From the NCBI GenBank assembly GCA_958510875.1, contig OY294068.1, positions 22,300,297 to 22,364,296 on the forward strand: a stretch of 64,000 nucleotides of DNA. Reading direction: 5' to 3'. This stretch comes from Endomychus coccineus. Its lineage: Eukaryota > Arthropoda > Insecta > Coleoptera > Endomychidae. A model generated the notes under the pieces. The model had not been told where the DNA came from. It did no database searches and saw only the letters and a program-made list of their open reading frames with translations. Shown here piece after piece: positions 46,301 through 56,675 of this stretch (the stretch's first letter is position 1; each line of letters opens with the position of its first letter). The position numbers and the translations under genes are program-made.

Positions 46301-47903
46301 TGATATATAATTTTTTATTTTGAATTTTATTTGTAATAATTTTTTTTTTTTATTTTAATGTTTTGAATTCTACCGGCTAGCTTTTATTTTTAATTTGATT
46401 GATTGTATTTGGATTAATGTTTGTTTCGATTTAGTTTATGAACTTTTGAACTTGAAGTTTATCTATGGAATTATTTATATGGAATTAAACACAACGCTCT
46501 TTGGAATTCACAATATTTAATTTCTATGACTCTTTTCTTATCTCGGGTAAATAAATTTTTATGTTTCACAAGATCTATGATATAACCTAAAAATCACTTT
46601 TACAACTAATATTTGTTTATAATGTTATAATCAACAATCTTCCTTTTGCTTTACAGATAATACTATGATGTAGAAATTATAAACAAACTTACGTTTAATT
46701 AATATTCAAAAGTATGTTTAATAATGTTGGCAATGTTCAATTTACTTGTATTTAATTTCGTTGATTCACTTTAACACAATACTCTGCTATTTCACGATAA
46801 TCACAGGTAACTAATTTTGGTTTCTTCTTCTTGAGAATCAGGAACTGTTGAAAATGCTTAGTTTTATTCTTTTAGAGAAGATATAAGACTTTTCGATGCT
46901 TTATTGGAATTATATCGAAGAATGGCAATCGTTGTATACTTCTTATAAATTGGAGGCTATTACAACCTTTTACTTTGTTTGGAGACTTGGAACATTTCTT
47001 GACTTTTAATAATTATTTACTAACTTCGGTTACTTGGAACTTATCGAAGTTTGGAACACTTGAGTTCACCGATGTTTATTTTGATAAACTTAGGTTAGAA
47101 ATTTGTTGAGTTGCTAGAGTTCTTGACCCTTCAGATATTATTTGCAAACTGACTTGGCTTGTCTTTCAGATCCTTTTATAGGCCTCCAAAACCGACGCTA
47201 CTTGATGTCATTTTCCACCTATTAGGTGCTTTCTTTTCATATCAAGAATGCCAAGTTAATTGTTGTGAACTGACAGAAGTTTCTGATTGTTACCAGCCTG
47301 ACACTAGGAATTCGTCTCGACCAATCAGAAATTAGTATTCTATAATTTTTGAATTATTGGAGATTTTCAACTTATTTTTATTGATAGAGATTCCTTCTTT
47401 TTAAAATAATACTTCCTACATTTTTCCACACACTTTGGTATAAGATAACCTATGATTAGGTTATTATTAATATGATTATTCCCATATTTATGATTTTCTT
47501 GACAGTTACTTATTCTTAAATCTAATACATAGTATATTATATCAATAACATTCTTTTAACATTACATAACTCAAATTTACTAATTCTAACTTATATCTAT
47601 AACATTCTTCAATGTTTTGTGCTATCTCATGATAGTTTTGTAATCATTTAAATTATGATTTCTGCCTTCGTTACACAGTACGTTTCTTCACTTTCACTGA
47701 AGTTCTTGTTTAACACTTCTTATTCTATTACATTGTTGTTTATTATGTTTTACATTGTTAATTTTAATGTCCTAACTATTATTTAGCTTTTACTGTTGTT
47801 TTTAATTCCATTTAAATATCTTTTTATTTATCTTTTCTGATTTTCAAAGTTCGGTAAGTTATTATTTTTAAATTTTTATTGTTTATGAAATGAAATCATA
47901 ACA
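46301..47903 (-). mobile_element. Candidate long terminal repeat (1.6 kb)
   Basis: On the minus strand the segment starts TGTTATGATTTC and ends TATATATCA, giving TG...CA ends. It is followed directly by a primer-binding-site-like sequence and is uniformly AT-rich. There is no second LTR in the window, so neither the boundary nor a target duplication can be verified. Alternative: ordinary AT-rich DNA with a chance PBS match. Confidence 0.4.
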
Positions 47904-48930
47904 GTATATAATCCGATGTCAGGTCATAATGAATCAAGCCTACCGCTGAGATCGAAATACGGATAAATGTGAACAGCCGCTCCTGAAGAACGAACCCCCG
48001 CAAAAGTAATAAAAGGAAGTACACCTAAATGCAGAGTGCAGTAACAGTAAAGCGCTATATTTTAGGTTGAAACGAGGTCAGCTCTAAAACGCCGCCTTGT
48101 ATTCTTCAAAGCTGCGGAATGGCTTCTCGGAGACGCAGATAGAACTACGGCTACGGGGCTACGGAATAAAACAAGCAGACAAAAACTGCAGCAAAGACCG
48201 GCCGCCACCCCACCTTGCCAACTTTACAACAGCAGTTGTTCATTTGTTTCTGCTCTAACCACTGCAGCGCGCCTTCCTCGGTATCATCAAGTGATATATA
48301 TTGCTATCAACTTCTCTAATTTGTCAAATGTTTCTCAACGTGCCTTACCTTACTGTAATCTAATAAGCCAGGGCTATATTAAAGCGAACTAGTTCAGTAC
48401 TTTTGAATTAATTACAAGCAATCCGTAATATCCGTCAGGACGTTTTCATATTACTTGTTATAGGACGTTACATTTTACTGGGTCATATTTTATACTAAAA
48501 ACCAAATTATCGGATATTGTTGTGGTTCGTGATCTGCCAAAGGCAATATAATGAATATTCATATTATGTCATTTAACGTATTCCACTCGTAAAAATATCG
48601 AATACAGTACTATCCTACTGTACGATGTGCAAGCTTGATTCGAGCTCATCGTCTTCGCTAATACTAGATAAGGTTATGTGGCACATGTTGAAAGTATACC
48701 GAACGCGTTTCTAGTTAATTATGCTCCATCGGTATCTACTATTTACTGATTGATTACCTAATGGGTGTGGTTAAATTGATCATCAAATAATTTGAGTTCT
48801 GATGCCCAAATGATAGTGATTATGTCCCAAAACGGTAGATTTGAAACATCATCAAGATATTTTTAAGGGATTATCGATAAATTAGAGAAAAATTCACCAA
48901 ATGTCCAAATTTATATATTTGTTATCAAGT
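47904..48930. other. No recognisable feature
   Basis: 48000-48330 is GC-richer than its surroundings without an obvious frame. Confidence 0.4.
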
Positions 48931-48939
48931 TATAATATT

Positions 48940-49690
48940 TAAATTCTTGGCAATTAGGTCACATTTCCATCTTTACGTAAGTTTCAATCTCACGACCATC
49001 ATCAGAAGACGTTGAAAAGTGATTCACATCAAATAAAGCGCGGGATTCCTCAAACTGATTACACTAAAAGCGTTTTCAACGCATTAATTTTAATTTAAAA
49101 TGTCTGGGAATACGAATAATTGAAATTGTAACACACTGATATATGGCCACGGAAGGAAAGGTCTGTACTGTACCAATATTACTGATCAGTTTTTTTATGT
49201 ATATATATATACACAATTTTGGCAAGTGTTTAATTAATTAAATTTGTATAAATTTGACTCAATGATTGTCTATCGGTTCCTCTATTTACCGGCTTCTTAT
49301 CTCGTTTCATGTGAACCATCTCCAGGATAGATCTTTTATGACAATTGGTTCCCTTAGGTAAAATAATAACATCTTTATAATCGAATTGATAGTTATTTCA
49401 AAACAATATTCAAGCAAGGACGGTGGCATATTCTATGTTTTCGTTTTTAGTGCTATATTTATGACCATATATTATTTTCTGAATATTCTTGTATAAGTAC
49501 CACCGCAATCTGAACAATTTAATTTATATACCGGGTTTGATAATCTTTAGCATTGATAGTTTTTAATGGTTATAGATTTGACAAATATTCATTAACACTG
49601 TTAGTAGGCTTATGCGCAAAATGTATGCTTAATTTAAATATATGATAATGTTATAAAATTATCTTAAATATTTCCATTAATTTTATTTAT
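48940..49690 (-). pseudogene. Penelope-like element remnant, minus-strand arm
   Basis: Minus-strand blocks in order: FAHKPTNSVNEYLSNL (near 49610), the GIY start VYKLNCSDCGGTY (near 49510), then KRSILEMVHMKRDKKPVNRG and TDRQSLSQIYTN (49370-49240), which is the PLE C-terminus. The terminal region with AAATTCTTGG and a hammerhead-like motif (48969-49010) follows downstream. Stops and frameshifts break it, and part of the GIY-YIG domain is missing. Confidence 0.72.
48969..49010 (-). ncRNA. Hammerhead ribozyme-like motif (diverged)
   Basis: Minus strand: GTCTT, CTGATGA, T, GGTC/GATT (two G-U pairs) with GTGA loop, GAAA, CTTACG, TA, AAGAT. The core is intact, but the palindrome that normally replaces helix III (CGTACG) is altered, and stem I has one G-U pair. 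Confidence 0.55.
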
Positions 49691-49739
49691 ATAGGATGCA
49701 TCATTATAGAATTTATTCATCCTTTCTTTCATAGTGGGA

Positions 49740-49960
49740 TGTTTTGATTGCGGAATCTCAAAACAATATCTACAAAAAAGAATGTATAGTCACAAGGATA
49801 ACACTGAAAACAAAAACTTCAAAAATTCCACCCTCCTTTCTAAACATTGTTTTGATTATAGCCGTTCGATTATAAATATCAATATTTCAGCTAGGTAAAG
49901 AAAGAAATAATTATAAAAGATCTATTCTGGAGATGGTTCACATGAAACGTGTGAATGTGT
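49740..49960 (+). pseudogene. Penelope-like element remnant, plus-strand arm
   Basis: Reads YSHKDNTENKNFKNSTLLSK and HCFDYSRSIININIS, the second half of a PLE GIY-YIG domain (the family usually has LAKHC...NH), then YKRSILEMVHMKRVN, the start of the PLE C-terminal tail. It points away from the minus-strand PLE arm at 49240-49690, so the two pieces lie head to head and overlap in the region of the protein they encode. Confidence 0.7.
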
Positions 49961-50475
49961 ACTCCCAGCAGGTCATTTTGAACTATTTCATATTGTGCAA
50001 ATTGATTTAGTTTTTGAAATTTATTTTGTTACCATATGTACGACCTAGTGTACGAGACTGGTATACCATTCATTGTTACACAAACACTATACACATAAAC
50101 ATTGCTACACCCTGCCCTCAATAAATATTTCAGAATCAGTAACAATTACCCTTGTTCTTTTAGAGAAAAATAACTATAATTGGAGTTAACAGGACATGGT
50201 TAGTGTAATGGTCTATTTTTAAAAAGAAATGTGCCATCCCTTTCAATTGAATGAAACACATATGTGCGAGGTTGTGATTAACTACGTAATGTACCTAACA
50301 ATATTTGCGTGTGCCAGTGTGTCCGTACCATGGAAAAATAAACCAAAATAATTAAATTGTGACAAGGATCAATTTGAACAATATAAGATAGTTTGACATG
50401 GATTGCTAGAAGTGAGAGTCTCCACATGAAAAGTTTCTTGAGACTAACTTCGTATCAATACACAATACCAAGGGG
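49961..50475. other. No recognisable feature
   Basis: AT-rich non-coding DNA. Confidence 0.45.
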
Positions 50476-50490
50476 GATATGAATCACACA

Positions 50491-50670
50491 AGGCTTCTGG
50501 ATAAATTCCGCGTCACAATAGCAAGATTTGATGCCGGCGTTTCGCCAACCATAATAGGTGTCATCTTCAGGGCAGACTTGAGGCTTGAACTGAAACGTCG
50601 GCATCAAGTCGTGCTATTGTGATGCGGAATCCATCCGGAAGCCAACTATCCGCGGAAGTCTACTGTTCAA
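50491..50670. mobile_element. Small inverted-end insertion with 15-bp target duplication
   Basis: GATATGAATCACACA at 50476-50490 is repeated exactly at 50671-50685. The arms 50494-50547 and 50591-50643 are inverted (GCGTCACAATAGCA / TGCTATTGTGATGC, GATGCCGGCG / CGTCGGCATC). The minus strand of the left arm has CTGAAGA ... GAAAC, weakly hammerhead-like. Its right arm matches 23280-23325. Probably a minimal PLE-type terminal insertion of a second or third lineage. Confidence 0.7.
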
Positions 50671-50690
50671 GATATGAATCACACAGTCAG

Positions 50691-51541
50691 AATTTAACGA
50701 ACCAGTTGATAGAACCTAATAATATTGCAATGGAATGGACACGCTTCATTTAAGTGAAAGGGCGATAAATCAAATTTGTAAACAAACGAGATAATTATTC
50801 GGCTATAAAAATGATTATGAAAACACAAATCACATTTGTGTGTGTATCGAAATTGTAAAAGTGGTTTTAAATTTTCATTAGTTCATAATAATAAACACAT
50901 AGCGCATAAAAACGAAGCGAATCCAATCGTAAATCTAATAAAGTACAACGTTAATAAAACGAATAATTAACAGCCATCATTATTTTCCAATTACAACGCG
51001 CCGCTATTTGTTTTTTTAAACATTTGTTCGAATCGGATAAAATGTTTCATTTATTCACGGCCACCAATAACCAATTTATTAAGAGAATATTGATTTAAAC
51101 TGCTCTCCGACCGTTTTACAGAAACCACCACACGTATATCATCAACGTTAGATGCGATCTAATGAACTTGTCACATCGCTTAATTGATGCTCGGTTGTTC
51201 CGATTACTTTTTGTTTTGATTCTTTTTATTTGTTCTCTGTTCGTGTACTTCGCCATGACCTGTTGAACATGTAGATAAACGCCAATTGAATAATGACTTT
51301 ATGTCTCTCTGTCGAATTTGCATAACAATTTATTTGCTGTTTACTATAAACACTTTTAACGTCCCTAATTGACCTTCTATTTTTTGTGTCTCCCGGTGTT
51401 ATAGTAATTATAGATTTGTGTACATTCGCCCATCAACAAATTATTCAGATATACCTAATCTTTCGTCTCCAGGGATATTTTTGAACCTTATGTGAATCTG
51501 GTTGTAATCTAAAATTTACCTATGGAAAATATAAAATATTA
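50691..51541. other. Apparently single-copy DNA, candidate regulatory region
   Basis: No transposon signature is visible. Many AATAAAAC, TTTATTA, TTAATTG and CAATAA-type motifs; composition is more even than in the flanks. Function cannot be inferred from one sequence. Confidence 0.3.
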
Positions 51542-51543
51542 TA

Positions 51544-52971
51544 TGGGGTTATCATAAAGTAAGGGGCTTTAAGAAATTATGCTAGTACCAAAAATAAGCA
51601 TAGCCTAGTTGCTTCAATAATCGGATTTTAGTTTATCTATGAAAAACTAAAGAATTGTTGTGACAACTATTGATACAAGTGTCAAACGAAACAATCGTAA
51701 TTTGGAGAATTGTTCTCAAAATGAAACTCACGTAACGTAAATTGTACCAATTTGAACATGGATCTGCAAACAACAATTGGTTTAGTGCAATGTTATTATG
51801 AAGGCGGTAGAAAATACATTCCTCGATTAGGAAGATTTCGTACGAAAATGGGTTTGAGAGTAAGGCCGTGCCAAATGAAGGCGTATTGTAATTTGATTAA
51901 GAAATTTGAAAGAACAGGGTCTGTAAAAGACCTTCCGAGATCAGGAAAACCTGTAATTAGTGATGTTCAAGTTGCAAGAAGTTCTTCATGAAAATCAAAA
52001 CGTAGCCAATACTAATCCGCTAGCAATCAGTAGTGTGAATGCAATATCAAAACGAATACAAATGCCATACACCTCAGTTTTTCACGGAAAATCCTAAAAA
52101 TGAATCCCTATAAACTGCAACTGCTGCTTGAATTAAAGAACGCAGATTTTGCTGTGAGGTACAATTTTTCATTACACAGTATTGGCTTAGATAGAAATTG
52201 AGCCCGACAGGTTATCCCGAATTTTATGGACAGATGAGGCCCATTCCTCTCTCATGGTGGAATTAATACTCGAAACTGTCGAATATGGTCAACAGAAAAT
52301 TCACATGAAATCGTTCACCAAGGCCTTTCTGACAAAAAAAATACAGTTTGGTGCGGTTTCACAGCTAATTTCATTATTGGTTCACACTTTTTCGAGGAAC
52401 TACAGAATGGGGAGGTCGTATCTGTAACTGTTGCGGAACGATACCTACAAATGTTAAAGTGTTATGAAATTTCACAGTTGCAAAACGAGCTCGAAGGAAT
52501 TGAGAACATGAATTTTATGCAGGATGGAGCACCTCCGCATATTTGCCGACCAGTTGAAGAATTGTTAACTGAGATTTTTCAAGATCGTGTTATAAGCAGA
52601 CATTTTGCAAATTCATGGCCACCAAGATGGGCTGATTTCAACCCAGCGAATTACTGGCTGAGGGGTTATTTAAAAAACTTGATGTTTAGAACACGGCTAA
52701 CAACGCTGGAGGAATTAAAGGACAGTATCAGCAAGCAAATTCATGCAATTCAACCAGAAATGTTGAATAGTGCTGTATTCAATTGGAAGGAACGGTTGGT
52801 AATTTCACAACAACGTAATGGAGGTCATATCGAGCATTTGCGGTAACTATTGTTTGACATCAGATATCCCATTACGTGAGCAACTAGATTCCATTCACTT
52901 TTTGTTATTAATTTGATTTGTTAAAAATGTATAATAAGTTGAAATATATCCCTCACTTTATGATAACCTTG
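51544..52971 (+). mobile_element. mariner-like element with TIRs
   Basis: The ends share GGTTATCATAAAGTRAGGG in inverted orientation (left 51547 on, right 52952-52970), flanked by TA (51542-51543 and 52972-52973). The 1,428-bp element carries a broken transposase on the plus strand. Confidence 0.82.
51752..52846 (+). pseudogene. mariner-like transposase, several frameshifts
   Basis: N-terminal HTH region with TTIGLVQCYYEGGRKY and IKKFERTGSVKDLPRSGKP (51752-51990). After frameshifts come RILWTDEAH with the first catalytic Asp (about 52225), then FTANFIIGSHFFEEL. The last open part (52451-52846) contains NFMQDGAPPH (second Asp), WPPRWADFNPANYWLRGYLK (third Asp kept, SP of SPD changed to WA), TTLEELKDSISKQI and the terminus QQRNGGHIEHL. 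About 36 residues separate the last two Asp. The family is a common insect mariner-like lineage. Non-functional because of frame loss. Confidence 0.82.
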
Positions 52972-53109
52972 TATATTTACATTGACTCCAGGGGCAGATT
53001 TCTTAGATAGACATGAAATGATTACATTTTATGATGTGCCATTTCGTAAAGGATCTAAATAAATACCAGGAATGATCGATCCACAAATCACTTCAAACGA
53101 ATGGACTCA

Positions 53110-53580
53110 GTGTTGACCTGGCGGAATTTTAAATTGTACTAAAATTTTCTGGAAAATGAACTGAATTGGAAAAAAAAAGTACTTTCCGTGCCAACGCAGC
53201 TCCTCATAATCTACAAAGCCCAGATTCTACCTGTCCTGGAATACTGTTCACATATTTGGAGTTCGCCACCCAAACATATGCTGAAGCTCTTGGATTCTAT
53301 CCAGAAGAGAGCTATTCGTTTGATTGATGATGTTACACTCATCCTTTTCTATAGATATTTCAATGGTCGGTGTTCATCAGAAATCTCGTATGTTATTCCA
53401 CCATGAGAGATTTTAGATATGCGGACTAGACTAGCTCAAGCTAGGCCCTTCGTTATGCCTATAGCCTCCAAACATCCAAGAAAAATTCGAATTCCTATCT
53501 TCTTTCCCGCTGGATCACACAAAGTTCTAACATTACAGGTTTTCCTCTCGTGGGTATAGGAAGAAAAAAAAGAAGGGGAA
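53110..53580 (+). pseudogene. LINE ORF2 C-terminal fragment
   Basis: ELNWKKKVL, then LLIIYKAQILPVLEYCSHIW and LLDSIQKRAIRLIDDVTLIL, then FYRYFNGRCSSEISYVIPP. The family 3' end follows to an A-rich tail near 53565-53577. Same family as 21480-23192. Stops and deletions; no function. Confidence 0.8.
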
Positions 53581-53829
53581 TTTGACGTTGGTCAGGGCCT
53601 CAAGTAGTGTGATAGTAACTTCCTTACGAATTGCTTAGCCATATGGTGAAGTAACTATTCGCTTAGCCACAGTTTTGCCAACCGTGCTATAATTATAGCA
53701 TTTATGCTATAAGGACGTCTACAACTCTACCTGCTATAACGTGCCTTATAAACGCTATAATCCTTATCCAAGTTGGTGTTAATTTTATTCAGTTATTATA
53801 AGGGACTGTGAACTATGCCATAGATTACC

Positions 53830-54360
53830 TACAAGTTAGTTGGTTGCTCTTGTCACGGAATAGAAAACCAACTTGATCATCCCATGAGAGGGTGCTGTTC
53901 GTGGGGATCTCGAGCATGGTTATGAAAGACATCATAGGAATAGTTGTATTAGGGATTGTGGGATCCGCCTTCCTAGAGAAGGCACAAGCTTAAATTGTTT
54001 CGGTTGCAACACTCTACTAGATTATCAGACCCCCATTTCAATATCATTTCCAGATCTCAATTAATTGCGTCAACCTGTTTCTGTCTCTCCTCTGGCTTCA
54101 TTGGATGGCATAGGGGTTCCAGATGAAAAAGCGGTATGAAGAGTACCATCATCTGCAAAGCTGTGGGCGGGACAAGTGGTCACTTCTAGCAGCTCGTTGA
54201 AATGGATCAGAAACAAAATTCCTGCCAACACAGATCCTTGTGGAACACCAGCCTTGATAGCGATTGTATCGGAGTATAATCCATCAACCACCACATCTAT
54301 CTGAGAGAAAATTCGATAGTAAGTGACAAAGTTCACAGATGGCATTTGCTTCCGGTATTC
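53830..54360 (-). pseudogene. LINE reverse transcriptase fragment
   Basis: The minus strand from 54345 gives VNFVTYYRIFSQIDVVVDGL, KAGVPQGSVLAGILFLIHFN (motif B), then AHSFADDGTLHTAFSSGTP (motif C with both Asp). Decayed sequence related to WGSDNL and SWDDQVGFLFR follows down to about 53850. The RT active-site box is intact at peptide level but the protein is truncated at both ends. It is opposite in orientation to the nearby LINE fragment at 53110-53580. Confidence 0.8.
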
Positions 54361-55307
54361 GAGGTCATTAGCTAAGGGGTTCTTTAACGGCCATCAGACA
54401 TTTCACTAGCCATACATTAATTCTTGAACGCTGTCGAAACTTCCCAACGGCATTATTGGTAATAAATGGTTGATATATAACTGAAACTGACACTTTTCGT
54501 TTTGAAGCCCTCCAGTTTGTATTAAAGTCTTCAGAGAGTTTCTTTACAGGGAAACTTTATTTTGGTTGTTTATTTTTTTAGTGAAGTATACGGTGCTGAT
54601 TCAGCGAACGCTAGCCTAACCCCTAGAGGAGGCCAAAGTAATACTTAAGACCGGATATCCGATTGACAGCCAATCTGGAGGGCGGACGGCACGCCAACTG
54701 GGAAGTCTCGCCTGGGGTCTTGCCATTTTCCGATTTGTATTAACTTATACTTCACTTTGTAACACTAATTCAAACTTGGATATTTCCAATCGAAGTCGCT
54801 TCATCGGCCTAGATATTTTTGTGATATTCTGTTGATGAATTCTTCGTATTCCGAGCATAGTTCTAAAAATTGAAGGGTTTCCTTTAAGCTTGTTCCGCCT
54901 TAGATATAGTTTTCCTGGTTGTTGTTTAGAAGTAGCTGCTGCATTCGTATTATCCATTTTCTATGGTCCGATAGTTCGATAACATTAAAAACAACTTCCG
55001 TCACCCTTAGGAAATGAAAATATATTGCAAATGATTAAAAACAGATAAAGACGTGAATAACGCCAAACTATGTTCAGGTCTCTCTATAGTCTATACAGGG
55101 CCGGATCTAGATTATTCCTAACGTGGCGTAAGTCAGACCCATGCCGCCCCTATACCTGTATCTCAAAATGTTACAAGTAATAATACAGGATTCATTGAAT
55201 TAGCTTTTAGGCTCTCTATAGAGAGTATTACAAGATTTTCAGATATAGTTTTCAATTATCTTCACTTTGCCTCCTCTCACAGCTTACTGATGTAGTTAGG
55301 AGTGTTA
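54361..55307. other. Unclassified; possible hAT-like terminus near 55095
   Basis: 54600-54740 is GC-richer (CCCCTAGAGGAGGCC). An open frame at 54957-54745 (minus) starts MDNTNAAATSKQQPGK and ends RPMKRLRLEISKFELVLQSE; I do not recognise it. CAGGGCCGGATCTAGA near 55097 and CCGCCCC near 55143 resemble GC-rich hAT termini. Confidence 0.3.
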
Positions 55308-55309
55308 TA

Positions 55310-56208
55310 CAGGATGTCTCACCACGAACTACATCGATCGATATCTCAAAAAGTAAACATAGACTTTTTTGGAAATTTGTCAGTTGACCAAAGTCAATGA
55401 GTACTATTTATCTGAAATATTTTCAAGATGTGGTACATCCGGTTATACCGGAAGTCGATGACAACATTATTTAAACTAGAATACCCAATAATTTATTGCA
55501 TTTTTGGTTCCTACGGAAAATTCTAGGTACATTTCATTCACATGTCACCTAAATTCAACCGTTTTTGTGATATTCGCTCACAAAAAATGTAAAAATATAT
55601 TGAAATATTGATTCAACAAATTTAAACCAGAATCAATCAGATAAGCGACACATGCTGAATTACTTCGTTGATGCGAAAAATGTGTAGACATGTGTAACAT
55701 TCATTAAGAAATTTTTTTATTCGAGAAATTTTCTGCTTTTAACAATACATATAGTATTATTTGCTTAACAGTGTTTGCTGATGGTTTCTGTTTTTCGGGA
55801 TATCGAGCAGCAAATGTATTACACATTTTTGTTATAACTCTGTTACATTCTTCATAAATAATGAATAAATTAAAATACTCTTCGTTTGTGTAATTTAACC
55901 ATGCCGACATTGTTTACAATAATTTTTAACTAAATGACATTTCTTCATTCTTTGACAGTCGTATAATCAGCCAAGGCCAACTAGATTTATCAAACATAAA
56001 AACGCCCGCTAGACAAAGGTGGAAAACTAGTATTTTGTAAATAAATCGAAAACGATAATATTTAGGTATAGAGAACCAAACACAATGTTTCCCTAATTTT
56101 TTGTGCTGGATACGGCTACTATAAATTAATGGGGATTTTCATTTGAAAATTTAGAGTTTTTGGCATTTTTTTGAATAAATATTTAAATAATTTTTTGTGA
56201 ACATCCTG
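55310..56208 (-). mobile_element. Deleted mariner-like element with ACAGGATG ends
   Basis: TA CAGGATGT at the left and ACATCCTG TA at the right (TA at 55308-55309 and 56209-56210) define an 899-bp element. It keeps only the N-terminal part of a transposase (55704-55910), so it is an internal-deletion derivative. Confidence 0.65.
55704..55910 (-). pseudogene. DUF4817-like transposase N-terminus
   Basis: MSAWLNYTNEEYFNLFIIYE, then ECNRVITKMCNTFAARYPEK and PSANTVKQII fit the DUF4817 N-terminal helix-turn-helix domain of insect mariner-like transposases (YTNEEY ... IYGEC ... A...YAERYP...R..PS). The catalytic domain is lacking. It may come from the same lineage as the relic at 24830-25600, which retains the complementary catalytic part. 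Confidence 0.65.
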
Positions 56209-56210
56209 TA

Positions 56211-56500
56211 CAAGATCGGACTTAGAATTTTCCGTAGATTTCACTAATTTAGTGAATAAATAAAGCAAAACCGACTTTATAATTTAATTTCTCAATCATA
56301 TTAATTATTTGTAAACGTAAAAATATTACTTGGACGCCTATGGTGGCAAAATTGTTGCATCAAAATTCCAAAATCGGACGACAGAATTCCATGTGACAAA
56401 TGTCGATTTTTATGTTTACCCGCGTACTATGACGAATGTCGAATCCTCCAAATGGAGATAGTGGATGAACTATTTATTTTATGGAAATTCATTTTAATAT
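56211..56500. other. No recognisable feature
   Basis: AT-rich DNA. Confidence 0.4.
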
Positions 56501-56675
56501 TAATAAAATGAAATAAAACAATTTTTCCTCTAATTTCCATAAGAGATTTTATTTTTCAATAAACACGACCGGTTTAAACTTGATAATGATGTAAAAGTTG
56601 AATCCGGTCGTGCTTATAGAAAAATAAAATTACTTGTGGAAATTAGATAAAAAATTATTTTATTTCATTTTATTA
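56501..56675. mobile_element. Short hairpin MITE
   Basis: Arms 56501-56577 and 56602-56675 are inverted: TAATAAAATGAAATAAAA outside and ACGACCGG inside. The loop is about 25 bp. The element is 175 bp with no coding potential. A single transcript would fold into a long hairpin. Confidence 0.7.
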
